This document shows, in pieces, positions 25,059-33,987 of a stretch of 64,000 bases of DNA (the stretch's first letter is position 1; each line of letters opens with the position of its first letter). Source of the DNA: CAJQQK01 sp965224225 (GTDB lineage Bacteria; Pseudomonadota; Alphaproteobacteria; Rhizobiales; Hyphomicrobiaceae); assembly GCA_965224225.1 (NCBI GenBank), contig CBDCZF010000035.1:682001-746000 (forward strand). The letters run 5' to 3'. The notes beneath the pieces are model-generated. The model was given only the letters and a program-made list of their open reading frames with translations. It did no database searches and was not told the DNA's origin. The position numbers were made by a program, and so were the translations under genes.

Positions 25059-25616
25059 CTAGTTAGGAACCACGCCGCAGGCGATGCGCGCACCGCCGCC
25101 GCCGAGCGGCTGGGGTTCATCCGAGAAATTGTCGCTGTTCGCGTGGATAATCAGCGACCGTCCGCGAATGTCCGAAAGTTTGAGGCGCGGTGCGATCAAG
25201 GAGTGCGTGACTTCCAGGGCGCCATCCTCGTCAACCTCGACAAACAGGATCGGCAGATCACCTAGGTGGCCCTTGCCGCTCGGCCCCTCGTGCCGCCCCG
25301 TGTTGAGCGGATCGTAATGGCCGCCAGCAGCGAGGCCCGCGACCATTCTATTGTTGGACATGGCTGGTCCGCAGTCCGGGTTCGCATGGACATGAAAGCC
25401 ATGTCCGCCCGGAGGCAGATCGTCCGACAGGTTCAAATCAAGCCGCAGGAAGCCGTTCTTCGTTTCGCTCGCGCGGATCGTGCCGATTGGTTTGCCGACG
25501 CCCTTGTCAGTGATGATATTCATGTCGATGTCGAGCGGTGCTTGCGCCAGCGCGCCGCCCGACAGCAATGCGCTGAGCACAGCGGCCAACATGAACCAAC
25601 GAGTGCTTCTGTACAT
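25059..25616 (-). CDS. sodC: Cu/Zn superoxide dismutase
   Basis: The 185-residue precursor has a signal peptide (cleavage near LAQA) and all metal-binding motifs: HGFHVHANPDC (copper histidines and disulfide Cys), AGGHYDP and GHLGDLP (bridging and zinc ligands), LIIHANSDNFSDEP (copper His and electrostatic loop) and the closing GGGGARIACGVV with the second disulfide Cys. It converts superoxide to peroxide and oxygen in the periplasm. The DUF992 gene ends 36 bases before it on the same strand. Confidence 0.95.
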   Translation of the reverse strand: MYRSTRWFMLAAVLSALLSGGALAQAPLDIDMNIITDKGVGKPIGTIRASETKNGFLRLDLNLSDDLPPGGHGFHVHANPDCGPAMSNNRMVAGLAAGGHYDPLNTGRHEGPSGKGHLGDLPILFVEVDEDGALEVTHSLIAPRLKLSDIRGRSLIIHANSDNFSDEPQPLGGGGARIACGVVPN

Positions 25617-25651
25617 TTACCATATGCCTTCCTTGGAAGATCGAACGGCCC

Positions 25652-26182
25652 CTATGAGGCAGGGCCGGTATAGGTGAGTACGAGCGTCTGGATGCCGGCG
25701 GCGATACTGACACCGGTCTCGACCTGGACGCTGATTGGTTGAAGAGCGAAGGAATCCTGACCACCGCCGATCAGTGCGTTTGCACCGAGCCCTGCGCCCA
25801 GCGACACGCCGGCACCGACGCCGGCATATTCACCCTGCAACGATCCTTCCACGTATTGACCAGCAACCTTTCGCGCCGGCCCGAAGACGGCCCATTCAAG
25901 CGCTGTCTTGCCTGATATACCGATGTCCAGTCCGAACTTGCGAACGACCGCCTTGTAGCTGCCGACCGGAGTGCCGCTCATTTTCGAAAATACGCAGTTG
26001 AACTGCTTCTTGGAGGTGATGATCGCGCTCCATCCGCTGCTGCTTGTGCAGGACAGAACACCCGCCTGAATGCGGGTTTTTTCCTGGGCTGGCGCCTGGC
26101 TCGCGGTGACGGAAGCAAGCGTGAGCGTGGCAAGTGCGACCAAGGTTGCGCGGCGGTTGTTGTTGCTCAACAATGTCTGCAT
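25652..26182 (-). CDS. DUF992 secreted protein
   Basis: The 176-residue precursor starts at ATG 26182, preceded by AAGGGAAA. A signal peptide (about 1-34, ending SQAPAQ) is followed by IQAGVLSCTSSSGWSAIITS and KQFNCVFSKMSGTPVGSYKA, typical of DUF992 proteins common in Hyphomicrobiales. The C-terminal part is glycine-rich (GVGAGVSLGAGLGANALIGG) and predicted beta-structured. Two cysteines may form a disulfide. Function is unknown; periplasmic or outer-membrane location is inferred from the signal peptide. Confidence 0.82.
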   Translation of the reverse strand: MQTLLSNNNRRATLVALATLTLASVTASQAPAQEKTRIQAGVLSCTSSSGWSAIITSKKQFNCVFSKMSGTPVGSYKAVVRKFGLDIGISGKTALEWAVFGPARKVAGQYVEGSLQGEYAGVGAGVSLGAGLGANALIGGGQDSFALQPISVQVETGVSIAAGIQTLVLTYTGPAS

Positions 26183-26394
26183 GTTCGAGATTTCCCTTTG
26201 GCCCATGATTGGCGATAGCAGTTTTTGATGCTTGATACTTGCGGGCAGGCAGGTAGGTAACTTGGCTCCCATTCTCCTACTCGACCAAGCTTGCTGCGCT
26301 ACATGATGCTTGATAGCAGATTTGACAAACGAAAGTTTTTGCCACTTTAAATCAAAAAAATTGATCTGAGAGGCGAGGGGGGCCCGGTCCTTCA

Positions 26395-26580
26395 ATGTCG
26401 ACCTCGCTGGGCAGCCTCTGGGGCAGCTTCGTTGGCGCGCTGATTTACGGCCTGGTGTTCAACTTCGGCTCTGTAATCCTGCCGAATTGGCAGGACGTTT
26501 TTGCCTTCCTGCTCCTTGTCGCGGTCCTGCTCGTGCGCCCGTGGGGATTGTTCGGCCGGCCGATTACAGGGGGCCACTGA
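26395..26580 (+). pseudogene. livH: 3' remnant of branched-chain amino-acid permease livH
   Basis: About 61 codons, reading TSLGSLWGSFVGALIYGLVF and VFAFLLLVAVLLVRPWGLFG, match the last two membrane segments of LivH-type permeases and end directly before livM. The upstream four fifths and any binding-protein gene are missing: the sequence before 26395 is AT-rich spacer belonging to the divergent DUF992 gene. The junction suggests a deletion that removed the operon's promoter and 5' genes. Confidence 0.78.
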
Positions 26581-26581
26581 C

Positions 26582-27523
26582 ATGACCCAACCGATGTCCC
26601 GCGCGACTGCGATTGCATGTTTGGTGATCGTCGCAGGGCTGGCACTGTTACCACTGCTCGGTTCGAAGTATCTGATCGACGTTGCGACAGAGATCCTCAT
26701 CTATGCGCTGTTTGCGCTGAGCCTCAACGTCATCATCGGCTATTCCGGCAATGTCTCGTTCGGCCATGCGGCCTATTTCGCGATCGGCGGATACGCGAAT
26801 GCCATCCTGCTCACCACCTACGGCTGGCCACTGCTGCCGGCGCTGGTCGCGGCGGTCCTGGTCACGATGGTGGCAGCAGCGGTTGTCGCCTACTTCTGCA
26901 CCAAGCTCACCGATATTTACTTTGCGATGCTCACGCTTGCCTTCTCGATGTTCATCTGGGCAGTTGCCTTCAAATGGCGATCGGTCACCGGCGGCGATGA
27001 TGGCTTTGTCGGCATCCGTGTGCCGGCGATGATCGGTGACCGGACATCGTTCTTCTACTTCACGCTGCTCGTCGTCACAGCTGCAGCCGCGGCACTCTGG
27101 GTGATCTGCCATTCGGCGTTTGGCCGCGCCCTTCTGGCGGTTCGTGAAAATTCCATACGGGCCGGATTCGTTGGCATCAACACGCGGCTGATGCGCTGGA
27201 TGGCGTTCGTCGTTGCCGGCACGTTCGCCGGCATTGCCGGCGCCCTGTTCGGGATGCTGCACCGAGGCATGTTTGTCGAAAGCGCTTTCTGGACGCAATC
27301 AGCCACCGTGCTGATCATGACGCTGCTCGGCGGTATGTTCTCGTTCTTCGGTCCGGCGATCGGCGCAGCAACACTCTTCATTCTGCAGCGCCTGACGAAT
27401 GAGTACACCGAATACTGGCCGACCGTACTGGGCGTCATCCTGATCGTAATCTTGCTGTTCCTGCCCGAGGGCCTCGCAGGCCTTGCGCGCAAACTGACCC
27501 GGAAAACGACGGCACGGGATTAA
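26582..27523 (+). CDS. livM: branched-chain amino-acid-type ABC permease LivM
   Basis: The 313-residue inner-membrane permease has about eight to nine hydrophobic segments and family motifs YALFALSLNVIIGYSGNVSF, GHAAYFAIGGYANAILLTTY and RENSIRAGFVGINTRLMRWM (cytoplasmic coupling loop). ATG 26582 overlaps the livH stop region by sharing TGACATGA. It needs a LivH partner, present here only as a fragment, so the transporter is probably non-functional unless a paralogue is supplied elsewhere. Confidence 0.88.
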   Translation: MTQPMSRATAIACLVIVAGLALLPLLGSKYLIDVATEILIYALFALSLNVIIGYSGNVSFGHAAYFAIGGYANAILLTTYGWPLLPALVAAVLVTMVAAAVVAYFCTKLTDIYFAMLTLAFSMFIWAVAFKWRSVTGGDDGFVGIRVPAMIGDRTSFFYFTLLVVTAAAAALWVICHSAFGRALLAVRENSIRAGFVGINTRLMRWMAFVVAGTFAGIAGALFGMLHRGMFVESAFWTQSATVLIMTLLGGMFSFFGPAIGAATLFILQRLTNEYTEYWPTVLGVILIVILLFLPEGLAGLARKLTRKTTARD

Positions 27524-27525
27524 TC

Positions 27526-28278
27526 ATGCTCGAAATCAAGAAACTGTCGAAGAACTTCTCCGGTTTTCAGGCGATCAATGAGGTTGACTTCGTCCTCGAG
27601 GAGGGCACGCGGCATGCCATCATCGGACCCAACGGTGCGGGAAAGACCACATTCTTCAACCTGATTACCGGCCATCTGCAGCCGACCGAGGGCGAGGTTC
27701 TTTTCAAGGGCCGTTCACTGATCGGCATGGCGCCGCATGCGATTGTGCGCCTCGGCATCGCCCGCTCGTTCCAGCGCATCAACATCTATCCGCGCATGAC
27801 CGTGTTTGAGAATGTCCAGGTCGCGTTGATCGCGCACGACGACAATCATCTCAATCTCTTCCGGCCGGCACATGGCCTCAATGTCGCGGAAACCGAACGC
27901 CTGCTCGATCTTGTCGGCCTCACCGACGAGCGCGATGAAGTCGCCGGCGAACTCGCCTACGGACGCCAGAAGCAACTTGAACTTGCGATCTCTTTGGCAG
28001 CCGACCCGCAAGTGCTGCTCCTCGATGAACCTACTGCCGGGATGTCACCATCCGAGACGACCGAGAGCATCCAGCTCATCGATCGAATATCGAAGGAGCG
28101 CAATCTGACGCTTTTGTTCACCGAGCACGACATGAGCGTCGTGTTCGGGATCGCCGATCGCATCTCCGTGCTCCATCATGGTGAGATCATTGCCAGCGGC
28201 GCGCCTGAAGAGGTGCGTAACGATGTCAACGTACGCAGCGTTTATCTCGGGGATTCGATCGAAGATGTCCCAGCTTGA
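27526..28278 (+). CDS. livG: branched-chain amino-acid-type ABC ATPase LivG
   Basis: The 250-residue ATPase has Walker A GPNGAGKTT, a signature region reading LAYGRQKQLELAISLA (the LSGG motif is LAYG, normal for LivG), Walker B VLLLDEPTAGMSP and switch LLFTEHDMSVVF. It starts 2 bases after livM. It energises import together with LivF, whose gene overlaps its end by 14 bases. Confidence 0.9.
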   Translation: MLEIKKLSKNFSGFQAINEVDFVLEEGTRHAIIGPNGAGKTTFFNLITGHLQPTEGEVLFKGRSLIGMAPHAIVRLGIARSFQRINIYPRMTVFENVQVALIAHDDNHLNLFRPAHGLNVAETERLLDLVGLTDERDEVAGELAYGRQKQLELAISLAADPQVLLLDEPTAGMSPSETTESIQLIDRISKERNLTLLFTEHDMSVVFGIADRISVLHHGEIIASGAPEEVRNDVNVRSVYLGDSIEDVPA

Positions 28279-28969
28279 AGTCGCAAACATTCACACCTCC
28301 TACGGACTTAGCAAGGTGCTGTTCGGTGTCAGCCTCAAAGTCGAGGCCGGCCAGTGCGTCTCGCTGATTGGCCGCAACGGCGTCGGCAAGACGACCACCA
28401 TGCGATCGATCATCGGGCTGACGCGTGCGAGCGAAGGTGCGATCCATTTCGAGAGCAACGACATTACCCGCCTGCCGACGTATCGCATCTCGAAGCTCGG
28501 CATAGGCTTCGTGCCCGAGGAACGGCGAATCTTTCCCGATCTCACGGTCTGGGAAAATCTCGACATCGCGAGACGCACGCCTGTCGCCGGCGGCGGCTGG
28601 AGCGAAGCCGAGGTCTTCGACCTGTTCCCGGATCTGGCCAATATCCAGTCACGCCTTGGCGGTGTTCTGAGCGGCGGCCAGCAACAGATGCTGACGATTG
28701 CGCGCAGCCTTATGGGTAATCCAAAGCTGCTGCTTCTCGACGAACCGTCGGAAGGATTGGCGCCGCGCGTGGTCGAGACATTGCGCGACAAGATTCGCCA
28801 ACTCAAGGAGAGCGGCCTGTCGATCGTTCTGGCAGAACAAAACCTCGGTTTCGTGATGGCACTCAGCGACTATTGCCACATCATGGAAAAGGGCGAAGTG
28901 AAGTATTCCGGCACACCTGGAGATCTCAAAGCCAAGCCAGAGATACTCGAGCAGTACCTGACGCTCTAA
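28265..28969 (+). CDS. livF: branched-chain amino-acid-type ABC ATPase LivF
   Basis: The 234-residue ATPase has Walker A GRNGVGKTT, signature LSGGQQQMLTIARSL, Walker B LLLLDEPSEGLAP and switch IVLAEQNLGFVM. The start MSQLEVANIHTSYGLSKVL lies inside the end of livG (overlap 14 bases), indicating translational coupling. It is the last gene of the truncated liv operon; a repeat element and an IS1182-type element follow. Confidence 0.9.
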   Translation: MSQLEVANIHTSYGLSKVLFGVSLKVEAGQCVSLIGRNGVGKTTTMRSIIGLTRASEGAIHFESNDITRLPTYRISKLGIGFVPEERRIFPDLTVWENLDIARRTPVAGGGWSEAEVFDLFPDLANIQSRLGGVLSGGQQQMLTIARSLMGNPKLLLLDEPSEGLAPRVVETLRDKIRQLKESGLSIVLAEQNLGFVMALSDYCHIMEKGEVKYSGTPGDLKAKPEILEQYLTL

Positions 28970-29022
28970 GGGCGACCGCAGTAAGATCTGACCAAACTGC
29001 GACGGATCGCGAAAGCTGCCAA

Positions 29023-29175
29023 TCTAGAGCGTTTCCGGTTTAGCCGGAATCGCAACGAGGGAGCGCAGGCGACCCGCCGCCTTGCGGCGCCCCTCGGAGG
29101 CCAGCCGTTAGGCCGGATAGCCGAGAGAGAAAAGACAGATAGATCCATTTCCACGTAAGTCGGAAATGATCTAGA
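29023..29175. repeat. TCTAGA-bounded intergenic repeat element
   Basis: The segment begins TCTAGAGCGTTTCCGGTTT and ends, in inverse orientation, TCTAGATCATTTCCGACTT, so both ends are TCTAGA followed by a related (A/G)(C/T)...TTTCCG arm. Short internal hairpins (GTTTCCGGTTTAGCCGGAATC) are visible. Such TCTAGAGC-type elements are common between genes in Hyphomicrobiales. It sits between livF and the IS1182-type element and is probably non-coding. Confidence 0.6.
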
Positions 29176-29201
29176 GGTACTACCGAAGTCCGCTCAGTAG
29201 A

Positions 29202-30878
29202 GAGGGTGTGTGAGAACGTGCCGTCATTCGGCCGGCCATTCGAGTACTTCGGTGACGCGCAGCAATTTGGTGTTTTTCTTCTCAAATCTCTTTGCAACGG
29301 CGTTGTGGGCCGCAGATTGCATTCTCTGACACGGTTATCGCCGCAAACCGCGATAATAGGGCCGCGATGGCCTTGATCAGTTCCGTCGTTCCGACAATCG
29401 AGATCACGCGCATCATGTTGTAGGCGAGGACATGGAGCGACATTTCGGTGGCAACGTGTTTGAGCGTTCGCATTTTGAAGTGGGTCGCACCCATCCACGC
29501 TTTGATCGTACCGAAGGGATGCTCGGCCGTCTCGCGGCGCGTCGCCATCTTATCCGGGTTTTCTTCAAGGCGCTGTTGCACACGCTCCAGGACATCTTGG
29601 CGTTCCCATCGTGAGATACGGCGCTCCTTGCCCGGCGTGCAGTGGTGCTTAACCGGACATGTTTCGCAGGCGGTTGTCCAATAGCGATGAAGAACCTTGC
29701 CGCCTTCCTTGCGTGTCATTCGATACGTGAGATGCTGGCCTGCCGGACAAATGTATATGTTCTTTTCGGCATCATAGATGAACGCACTGCGGTCGAATCG
29801 GCCATCTGCCTTGGCGTTCGAGGTTTTGGGTTTAGGCAGCGTCACCGTGATGTCATCGTCTTCGCAGGCAACGATCTCCTCGCCCTTGTAGTAGCCTTTG
29901 TCGGCAACCGCATCGAGCGTCTCAACGCCGAGCGCATCCCGCGCCTGATTGGCCATATCTGATAGTGCATTGCGGTCCGATCCGATGTTGGTCACCTCGT
30001 GGGCAACGATCAGGTGATGCTCGGTCTCGACGGCACTTTGCACGTTATAGCCAATGACACGGGGATGCCGGCTGGTGATCGCCATAGAACGTGCATCGGG
30101 GTCTGTTTCCGAGATCTGGTTGACGCCCCGTACGGTCCATCTCGGCTTGAACCTCAGCCAACTTGTCGGCTTCCTTCTTGAGCCACGCAATCTTGTCGAT
30201 GACACGCTTGATCTGCGTATCGCTCACCGGCATGCCGGTAGCAGAGTGCACGTCGTCGGCGCGATCGAGTTCCGACAAGTAGCGCTGAATGCGTTCATCG
30301 ATCTCCTTGAAGCGCTTGCGCAGTTTCTCGCGTGTGAAATTCTTGGCCTTGGCATTCACAGCCTTGAACTTACTGCCGTCGATAGCAACGCTGTCGCTGC
30401 CCAGCAGATTGATATCGCGGCACAGCGCAACAAACTGTCGGCATACATTGCGGATGGCAGGCCCGTTGTCTTTGCGGAAATCGGCGATCGTTTTGAAGTC
30501 TGGCTTCAGTGAACCGGTCAGCCAGACAAGTTCGACATTGCGACCGCACTCACGTTCCAGCCCGACGCGAAGATTGGACCTGATTGAGGTAGCCATAGAC
30601 GTAGATCTTGAGCATCGTCGCCGGATGATAACCGGGTCGGCCGGTGGCTTCTGGCACGACATCAAAGCCAAGTGCGCTCAAATCCAGTGCATCAACGAAG
30701 GCATCAATCGCGCGAGCCGGATTGTCATCGCTGACATAGTCATCCAGCCGTTCAGGAAACAGCGTCGCCTGGTTGCGATCAGAACCCTCGATGAACCGCT
30801 TCATGATCCGCCCCCGCAGAGAATCAATGGGACGACCCTATCACGTACGTTCGGCAGACTACGTTTTCACACGCCCTC
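29202..30878 (-). mobile_element. IS1182-family insertion sequence with complete ends
   Basis: The terminal inverted repeats are GAGGGTGTGTGAGAACGT (29202-29219) and, read inwards on the other strand, GAGGGCGTGTGAAAACGT (30878-30861), 16 of 18 identical. Both ends are flanked by TAGA (29198-29201 and 30879-30882), a candidate 4-base target duplication. The 1677-base unit holds a single transposase gene that is broken by two one-base insertions. Confidence 0.85.
29282..30804 (-). pseudogene. IS1182-family transposase, two frameshifts as read
   Basis: N-terminal frame: MKRFIEGSDRNQATLFPERL ... YHPATMLKIYVYGYLNQVQS (DUF772 domain). It breaks at the CCC run 30561-30563, continues LERECGRNVELVWLTGSLKP and SDSVAIDGSKFKAVNAKAKN (first catalytic Asp), and breaks again at CCCC 30126-30129. 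The last frame gives VNQISETDPDARSM, RVIGYNVQSAVETEHHLIVA and ETAEHPFGTIKAWMG (third acid region). Removing one base from each run restores a single frame of about 500 codons. Either a recently inactivated gene or a consensus error. Confidence 0.85.
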
Positions 30879-30967
30879 TAGACGAAGAATGCATAGTTCC
30901 GGAAGTTGATCAGACCTCGGGTGTCGAAGTCGCAACATTACTGATTGGGATATCTAACGGAGCACTC

Positions 30968-31784
30968 TCAGAAGCCCGAACCTTGGAGGAACGCGATCGA
31001 TCTGGCGATGCTGTCATCGGCATGTGGCGCAATAATCTCCAACACTACGGGTGCTGTATACCCCACCTTCGAGAGCGCCTCAGGCAACTTTGAGAAATCG
31101 ACATCTCCATCGCCGATCGGGTCGTGGCGATAAGTCTCTTGCGTCGTATCCGAGAAATGCACGAGCGCGAGCCGTGATGCGACCGCGCTGAGGCCCTCCG
31201 AAGGTTGTTCGCCGATGAAGTGCGCGTTTGCTACGTCGTAGCAGATCTTGATCTCATCACTGCCATAGCGGTCGAGCACATCCATCAGTTCATCGGCGGC
31301 AGGAAGAAAGGCGAACGACATGTTTTCCAAATAGAGTTCCACGTGCGCCTGCCGGGCCACCGGCAACAACACGTCGAGCGCCTCGAGGAAAAAGTCGATC
31401 ATCTTCTCTTTCGGCAGTGGGAATAACGGATTTGATTTTCCCGGCCCGATCACGAGACCACGCGCACCAAGTTCGCCGGCGACCCGCAGGTAGTCCTTGT
31501 TGATCTGGAGGGTATGGTCTGCGCATCTCCTTTGTTGCCGCTGAAAGATTGAGATCGATGTTCGGGCTGTTCATCGAAAGAAGCTCAATGCCGCCGCGCT
31601 CGATAACGCCGCGAATTTCAGAAATGGCTTCGGCACCATCAGTAATCCACACATGACCCGGAAAGAACATCAACTCGACGGCGCGAACGCCTTTGTCGGA
31701 GAGATGCCGAAGACAATCAGCAGCTGACATTGATTGGGTGTAGGCATAGGTATTTATGCCGAACCGATCGCCAAATTCACTCAT
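30968..31784 (-). pseudogene. sugar-phosphate isomerase/epimerase (TIM barrel), one frameshift as read
   Basis: The N-terminal part MSEFGDRFGINTYAYTQSMS, GVRAVELMFFPGHVW ends near 31512, where GGG (31510-31512) has one extra base. After it the frame reads QINKDYLRVAGELGARGLVI, LYLENMSFAFLPAADE, KICYDVANAHFIGEQ, ALVHFSDTTQETYRHD and VVLEIIAPHADDSI, the metal-binding Glu/Asp/His/Glu pattern of xylose-isomerase-like AP_endonuc_2 barrels. Corrected length is about 271 residues. It is the last gene of a four-gene minus-strand operon. The sugar or polyol substrate is unknown. Confidence 0.75.
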
Positions 31785-31884
31785 AGGTGTCAAACCTCGC
31801 GCTCAGGGTTCATCGTCACACAGGCTGCCGGTTCGGTGTTCGAATTGGCAAGCATTGTGGCGTTGTCCAGACCGGAAACAAGCT

Positions 31885-33573
31885 TCAAGCGTGCGACACG
31901 GTCATGGCGACAAGATAGCCGAACGTCAGTGCGGGGCCGAGCGTAATGCCGGGCCCCGGGTAGTTCCCCTGCATGATGGAGGCGGCGTCGTTGCCCACTG
32001 CGAAAAGCGCCGGAATGGGTTCGCCACCAGTCGAGAGCACCCGCCCGATTTTGTCGACCGCGAGACCCGCAGCCGTCCCGAGATCACCCGGACGCAATTC
32101 GATGGCATAGTAAGGGGGAACTGCAATCTGGGCGACGCAAGGGTTTGGTTGATGAGCAGCATCCCCGAGGTGGCGCTGGTAAGGATCGCTACCACGGTGG
32201 AATTCAAGGTCTTCGCCTCTCCCGGCCGCTTCGTTGAAGCGCTTGACAGTATCGGTGAGGTCTTTCGGGGTCGACGGCGATCTTTTCCGGCCAGTTCGCC
32301 GATGCTGTCTTCGCGCAGCAGATAGCCACTGCGCAAATAGGGCTGAAGGTTCCGCGTAAAGGGCGTGATCGCACCGAGGCCGTACTTCCACAGAAATTCG
32401 CGATCACAAATAAGGTGCGCGCGCATCGCGCTGCCATTGGGAGCGCGCAGCATGGCGCGAACGAACTCGTGGTAAGAGACCGCCTCGTTCACGAACCGGC
32501 ATCCTGTTAGGTCGACAGCAATTACTCCGGGCTTTGGCACGGTCTGTGACGGTGTGCGGGTAAACGACCTCGCGTCCGTCCTCGGCCTTGTAATGCGATA
32601 CCGGCACCCAGAACGCTGGATCAGGCCCAATGGCGCTGATCGTAGCCCCTGCTTCTTTGGCCAGTCGTATGCCATCACCGGCCGCGCCTGCAACTGTCGC
32701 AGACCTTTCACCGCCAACCTGAGGCATCAGCTCGCTGCGCAGTTCCTCATCATGTGAAAAACCACCCGTCGCAATGACAACCCCCTTTGATGCAAGCAGG
32801 CGCTCGGACGCACCATCGCGGGAAACGTCAACCCCGATGCAGCGCCCGCGTTCCATCATTAGACGTTTGACTTTGGCGCCCAGGCGGAACTCGACACCCG
32901 CCTCCATGGCAGAAAGCAGCAGGCGCCCGGCGAGCGCGTTGCCAAGCACCAGGGAGGTTCCCCGCGGTTGGGCAAGCCGCTCGACTGCATGGCGGAAAAT
33001 CAGTTGCGCAACGCGGACGAAAGAGCCGGGCGAGCTGGTGCAATTGCGGAAATGCGGAATGTCTCCGCGGGCAACCATCATGCCACCAAGAATGGTGAAC
33101 GCCTTCAATGGCGGGCGCAGCTTCGAAAAATTAGTGCCGAGGCGGCTTCCGTCAAACGGTTCGGGCTCGAGCACGCGTCCCCCGAGTGTCGCACCGGGCA
33201 GATCGGGATAGTAATCTGGGTAACGCGTGACCGGCTGCAGGCGCACCTCGGTCTTCTCTGTGAGATAGCGGATCGCGACAGGGGCCGCCTCGAGGTAGGC
33301 TTCAAGTGCCGGTCGAGCACTCTCGCCAGGCACGGTGGCGGCGAGGTAGGCACGAGCGTCCTCAGGGTTATCGCCGATGCCGGCCGCAGCCATCAAGTGA
33401 TTGTCCGGGACCCAGACCATGCCGCCGGAAATCGCCGTGGTGCCACCGATGTACTCCGTCTTTTCGACGACCAGGACACGCAGACCTTCTGTGGCCGCGA
33501 CGACGGCGGTCGTCATGCCGCCGGCACCCGCGCCAAGCACTATGAGATCGTATTCGCGCCCCACACCGCTCAT
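31885..33573 (-). pseudogene. FAD-dependent oxidoreductase (fumarate reductase/3-ketosteroid dehydrogenase type), three one-base insertions as read
   Basis: The N-terminal FAD fold YDLIVLGAGAGGMTTAVVAA with EKTEYIGGTTAISGGMVWVP continues to about residue 345. Extra bases at TTT 32533-32535, TTTT 32283-32286 and TTT 32263-32265 break the frame. Corrected, it runs PGVIAVDLTGCRFVNEAVSY, ELAGKIAVDPEDLTDTVKRF, APPYYAIEL-like VPPYYAIELRPGDLGTAAGL and ends AVGNDAASIMQGNYPGPGIT with LGPALTFGYLVA. This is the standard layout of flavin dehydrogenases that desaturate C-C bonds. The cupin gene ends 7 bases before its start. The substrate is unknown. Confidence 0.8.
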
Positions 33574-33580
33574 TTCAGAA

Positions 33581-33943
33581 TCAGGCGTCAGTGGCCGGCG
33601 ACGTGACGACGAGAAACGTCAGATCGCCAAGGCCGGTATTGTGTATTGCGTGTTCGACACCCGGCGGCAGAAAGATCACGTCATGTTTGCCGACGACATG
33701 TCGCTTGCCGTCGATCTCCATCAGACCTTCGCCGTCGAGCACATGGTAGATCTGCTCCTGCACCTTGTGCTTGTGCGGCGCGACGTAGGCCTTTCGCGCG
33801 TAGGTCGAAATCCGGTAGTCGAGATGCTTCGCGGCACTGTTCTCAGGGCTGATCAGCAGCTTCGACAGAGCACCACCGTAGTGGTCCGGGAATTCGTCCC
33901 AGAGGACCTCGTTGATATTCTTGATTATTGCTTGGCCGGCCAT
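33581..33943 (-). CDS. small cupin-domain protein
   Basis: The 120-residue single cupin barrel has metal-ligand motif 1 as PHKHKVQEQIYHVLDGEG (two His and a Glu/Gln) and motif 2 as FLPPGVEHAIHNTG (His). It may be a metal-dependent isomerase/dioxygenase or a small-ligand binding protein. It sits between the TPP-enzyme and FAD-oxidoreductase genes with short spacers on both sides (44 and 7 bases), so it belongs to the same catabolic operon. It is the only unbroken gene there, as expected for the shortest one. Confidence 0.85.
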   Translation of the reverse strand: MAGQAIIKNINEVLWDEFPDHYGGALSKLLISPENSAAKHLDYRISTYARKAYVAPHKHKVQEQIYHVLDGEGLMEIDGKRHVVGKHDVIFLPPGVEHAIHNTGLGDLTFLVVTSPATDA

Positions 33944-33987
33944 GTCGGTTCTCCGCTCCTACTGTGAAGCACTCCTCTAGCCCGATC

